A stretch of 64,000 bases of DNA from Seminavis robusta (Eukaryota > Bacillariophyta > Bacillariophyceae > Naviculales > Naviculaceae), in contig CAICTM010000104.1 in assembly GCA_903772945.1 (NCBI GenBank), positions 56,160 through 120,159 of the forward strand. The letters run 5' to 3'. The notes under the pieces were generated by a model, which made no database searches, was not told the origin of the DNA, and saw only the letters and a list, made by a program, of their open reading frames with translations. This document shows, piece after piece, positions 61,171-64,000 of the stretch. Each line of letters begins with the position of its first letter. Positions within the stretch are counted from its first letter, which is position 1. The position numbers and the translations under genes were made by a program.

Positions 61171-62344
61171 TCAATTGGGGAACCTAATGGAGACAAAACC
61201 AGGGACAGAGAGGCTTTTCGCGTGGCTACGCTGCACGATTTTCTGGACGATGCCGCGGAACTGCGCATCCTTGTGCATCTCATCGATCAGCTTGTACAAA
61301 CTGTCGTGATCTGTCGCAAATACCGACATGTGGGCATGATTTCCACCGTAGTATAAAAGTTTGTAGTGAATATTACTGTTGATCACAATGCCTGTCAAGA
61401 ATGTCGGGATCTCACGAAAGATGTATTCCTTGCATAGAGCCAACCTCCGCTTGTTCTTGGCAGATGCGCCAAGTCGTCCTTGTCCTCGGTGTTCCTGGGA
61501 CGTTCGGGGAAAGCAAAAAGTGAGAATTGAATGACCAAACAATCAGGCCGAATGATTCAATCTATTTCGTCAGTTACCAGGAATTCTTTGGCAATAACTT
61601 CCACACGTCGGTCAAGAGATTCATCCTTTTTGAGCAGCTCCAAGAACTCGTCGTTGATCCAGCCGTGGTTGTGGTCATCACCAAAGCGGCAAACTTGTAC
61701 TCGCTTGTTGGCTCCTACTCCAAGAGCCTCGATACTCTTGTTGAACATGTCCTCAAATCGATCGCCAAGCTTTGTGGCCTCTGTCTGGGCCCTGTGCAAT
61801 CCGTGGTTTTCGAACGCCTGGTAGTTGAGGCGGGCAATTGCATCACAAAGGGAAACGGTGGCGGGGTATTCTTCGCCGTTGGCGATGGAGCGAAGACACA
61901 GATGCCTCACAACCGCCGCCACTTTGTTTTCGCCGTCCTCTTTATCCAAAAATGGTGATCGTTCGTTGATGCTCACTGCCATGAAGGCTGGCACTGTCCT
62001 GTCTTGGAGCCCAGTGCACCCGTGATACTCTTTGTGAAGAGCCGGCGAGAGCCAGACCCGATGCTTCGGGCCCGGAGTCGAGAAAAACGGATTACTTGGA
62101 TCACTGGTCACGTCCGAAAGCTTCAACGGTACAGAGCCGTCAAAACTTTCCGGAGTGAGGTCCCAAGTTCGGGACAAGTACGAAAGAAGCGGGCGAAACA
62201 AGTGGTTCTTGGCCAAGTTCTGCCCGGGACACCTGCGTCCACCAAATCCAAACTGAATGGACCTGCTGTTCTGCTCCTCGGACCAGTTAAACCCATGAAC
62301 ATCAATCACAACGTCCGTACTGCGACAATACCATTGTGGATTGT
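61171..62344 (-). CDS. P450 heme-loop / cyclodipeptide-synthase-like fusion, two visible exons (5' incomplete)
   Basis: Exons 61578-62344 and 61171-61494 are joined by an 83-bp phase-0 intron (donor CTG|GTAACT, acceptor GTCCCAG). The 5' exon opens after AG acceptors near 62345-62360; no ATG is found. Residue numbers count from the GTG at 62307-62309. The P450 heme loop FGFGGRRCPG (Cys27) and following helix are intact. After a linker, residues ~104-351 match the cyclodipeptide synthase fold: a strand with A-V-Ser113-I-N in the nucleophile position; helices with RFEDMFNKSIEALG; then KEY268IFRE272IPTFL and HYKLLY292Y. CDPSs use a catalytic Ser plus Tyr, Glu and Tyr; here Tyr-Glu (+4) and Tyr-Tyr (+24) spacings equal those of the family. 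CDPSs condense two aminoacyl-tRNAs into a diketopiperazine, which P450s commonly tailor. Confidence 0.72.
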
Positions 62345-62426
62345 CTAATCTAACGATCTAAGAGATGTAAAGTTTGTATTTCCAAATAAGTTGTAGCAGT
62401 TATTGATTATTTTCTGAATAAGCCTG

Positions 62427-62889
62427 CTATTGTAAAGCTGTAAAGCTGAATTGTAGCTGTATCCCGTCACCCCTTACAGCTTGAAATGAACTGTAGCAAG
62501 AAACGATAGGAGAGAGTCCCCAGCAATTGCTGAGGTAATTACCATTCCATGAGGAGTTTCCGAATGACGCAAACTGTGGAGCCGGAAGACCCTTAGTAAA
62601 AAATGTCGGCCCGTTTTCCAGAGTCGGAAATACTAGCCACTGATGCCCTTCGACTCCCGTATTGGACCTGAAGAAGTGATACTTCAATGCCAAATACTTT
62701 TGCGCGCAGACATTTTTGGGAACATTCACAAGAGACAGGCAACCTTGGTTACTTCGAACACTGTAGAGCGCACGAGACTGTCAGTAATTACCGCATATTC
62801 AGTTTGCTACCAATTTCTTTGAGCAAAGCTCGCATAGGAAGCAGCTCCTCATTGACATGCTGAAGGCACATACTCAGCAGCAGTGGAGC
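62427..62889 (-). pseudogene. Fragmented upstream sequence, P450-like pieces in shifted frames
   Basis: Upstream of the P450/CDPS exon, coding-like pieces appear in order but in different frames. The first is LQHVNEELLPMRALLKEIGSK (frame closing at 62788). The second, 62806-62726, contains EYAVITDSLVRSTVFEV, which resembles the ExxR-containing K-helix of P450s (here E-V-T-K). The third, 62730-62504, contains YHFFRSNTGVEGHQWLVFP and ends near a donor-like AATG|GTAATT. Frameshifts and stops between them suggest decay of a P450 or an unresolved exon structure. The assignment is tentative. Confidence 0.35.
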
Positions 62890-63338
62890 TCAAAGTAATA
62901 CTCGCGTCAGTTTGTAGCTTGCTGGACCAGATAAAAGGCACCCAAACAGAGTCAGGACAAATCCAGTGCGAGACTTGACGGACACAGGATCCTGTTCATC
63001 TCATATACATACAATCCGGAAAGTCAGATCGACCAACAGTCAAGCCCCTGATCAAGTTTAGGGCAAAACAAATGCCTTTGTCACTTGTCCAATCAATACC
63101 GAATGATACGTTTTTTGCTTGAGCATGGGAAGCCTGGGATTGTGACTGAATCGTGCCACCTGGTGCACACTAAATGTGATGTCTGGGCGAGTGTTGACGC
63201 AATATAAAGAAGCATCCCAACTGCAGGGATAGCTCCACTCTTCTTCAAATGGGCCCCCAGTTTGTCACTCCGAGAGGATCGGTGGGGCAGGAGAAAGCTT
63301 CTTGCCAGCGTCAGACATACCAGTATATTCGTATGACT

Positions 63339-63853
63339 TTATTGATGACCCTTTTTGAGTAAGTCAACATTGTCTCCCTGTCTTTCAAAATTAACCGGGA
63401 ATCCAAAGATGTCACTTTTTTCTTCCATGGTTAGGTCATATCCAGTTTCTGGAGCTTGCCCAACATAGGACTCAATCAGAATATTGTCTGGACTGAGCCC
63501 AATTAGGTCATCACATAATTTAATACCATGAGTTTATGTCCTTATGAATAAACAAACATGGTCTGCTGCCGAGGTTTCGAAAACAAGGTCTAGCGATCGA
63601 TCCAACGCGACATAAGATGACTCATAAAAAAATTTAGGTGAATCGGTCTGCACAATAGATGGACTTGATCAAGATTCAAAACACAGTACTGCCCTTCATA
63701 GCCTTTGGTCGATAGTATTGCAGTCGAATGATTGAGAAGGTGGATGTTTGATGCAGCATGCAACTTGCCAGGACTTGCAAAGGTAGGTTTACCAAAGCGA
63801 GGTATGACTGACCACGAATAATTCGTCAAGTGCAGATCTGAGTCGAAGCAGGA
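63339..63853 (-). pseudogene. Decayed coding remnant of unknown family
   Basis: A minus frame (63853-63590) reads WSVIPRFGKPTFASPGKLHA and CVLNLDQVHLLCRPIHLNFF. It then appears to continue in the next frame as YESSYVALDRSLDLVFET after a run of seven T (63625-63631, minus), consistent with a one-base slip. After a stop near 63541 a third piece (63533-63339) reads LCDDLIGLSPDNILIE, YVGQAPETGYDLTMEEK and IFGFPVNFERQGD, then TAA. The pieces look like one protein broken by frameshift. I do not recognise the family. The sequence continues to the window end without a clear start. Confidence 0.45.
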
Positions 63854-64000
63854 TTAAGAAAGCTGGGGGCCCTGACAGGAATGCAATTGCAGTCGGACTT
63901 TTATTAGGGTAATAAGTCAACGGCTGGTGCTCAATACGCGAATTTCACTCATCCATTGTGACAGGTCTGCTCAAGAAGCGTATGGCAATTGTCTTGTAGC

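Noticed and set aside
61527-61958. 143-aa plus frame opposite the CDPS-like exon
   Set aside because: The minus strand carries the family motifs and a consistent splice site; the plus frame has no recognisable domain.

Overview
The window looks like nuclear DNA of a diatom. Large intron-poor genes are separated by AT-rich gene-poor stretches, and the few introns are short GT-AG introns (83-145 bp) that I could place by joining split domains. The protein families fit: helicase-associated (HA) repeats, a DUF6824-type protein, LRR transmembrane proteins without a kinase, and two proteins with a signal peptide followed by an ASF/AAF-type plastid-targeting motif. The family mix suggests a raphid pennate diatom such as Seminavis robusta. 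The species is inference, because no marker gene is present.

Region 1 (1-22.9 kb) is a paralogous cluster. It holds three members of a family combining a P-loop GTPase, a solenoid of about 44-residue helical repeats and a conserved C-terminal domain: a 5'-cut copy (1-1599, +), a 1350-aa copy (4812-8864, +) and a 3581-aa giant (12114-22859, -). Two single-pass LRR proteins (1775-3787, - and 9119-11359, -) are interleaved. The first two GTPase genes each converge on an LRR gene, so a GTPase/LRR two-gene module seems to have been duplicated.

Region 2 (23-41 kb) carries mostly unrelated genes: an HA-domain coiled-coil protein, an acidic ankyrin protein, a PUB-domain protein (two exons), a protein with two ubiquitin-type NZF zinc fingers, an unknown protein with a Cys4 tail, a broken or intron-split F-box-like gene, a secreted ricin-B-like lectin, a three-exon plastid-type Mini-III RNase, and a small Cys-rich membrane protein that shares a divergent promoter with it. 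A CAGCA-rich array lies at 35.0-35.3 kb.

Region 3 (41-57 kb) has a 3278-aa coiled-coil protein (two exons), a PTRHD1-type peptidyl-tRNA-hydrolase-like protein with plastid-type presequence, and a DUF6824-type protein, followed by long gene-poor DNA rich in short GTAC/CCGG palindromes.

Region 4 (59-64 kb) is sparse and decayed, but contains the most notable gene. At 61171-62344 (-), a cytochrome P450 C-terminus with an intact heme-Cys loop runs in frame into a cyclodipeptide-synthase-like (CDPS) domain spread over two exons. The Ser, Tyr-x3-Glu and Tyr catalytic positions are present, with the family's exact 24-residue Tyr-Tyr spacing. CDPSs make diketopiperazines from aminoacyl-tRNAs, and the known sex-attraction pheromone of Seminavis robusta is the diketopiperazine diproline, so this locus is a candidate for that chemistry. 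Upstream P450 sequence appears fragmented, so the gene may be fused, rearranged or partly decayed. No rRNA, tRNA or CRISPR array was recognised.
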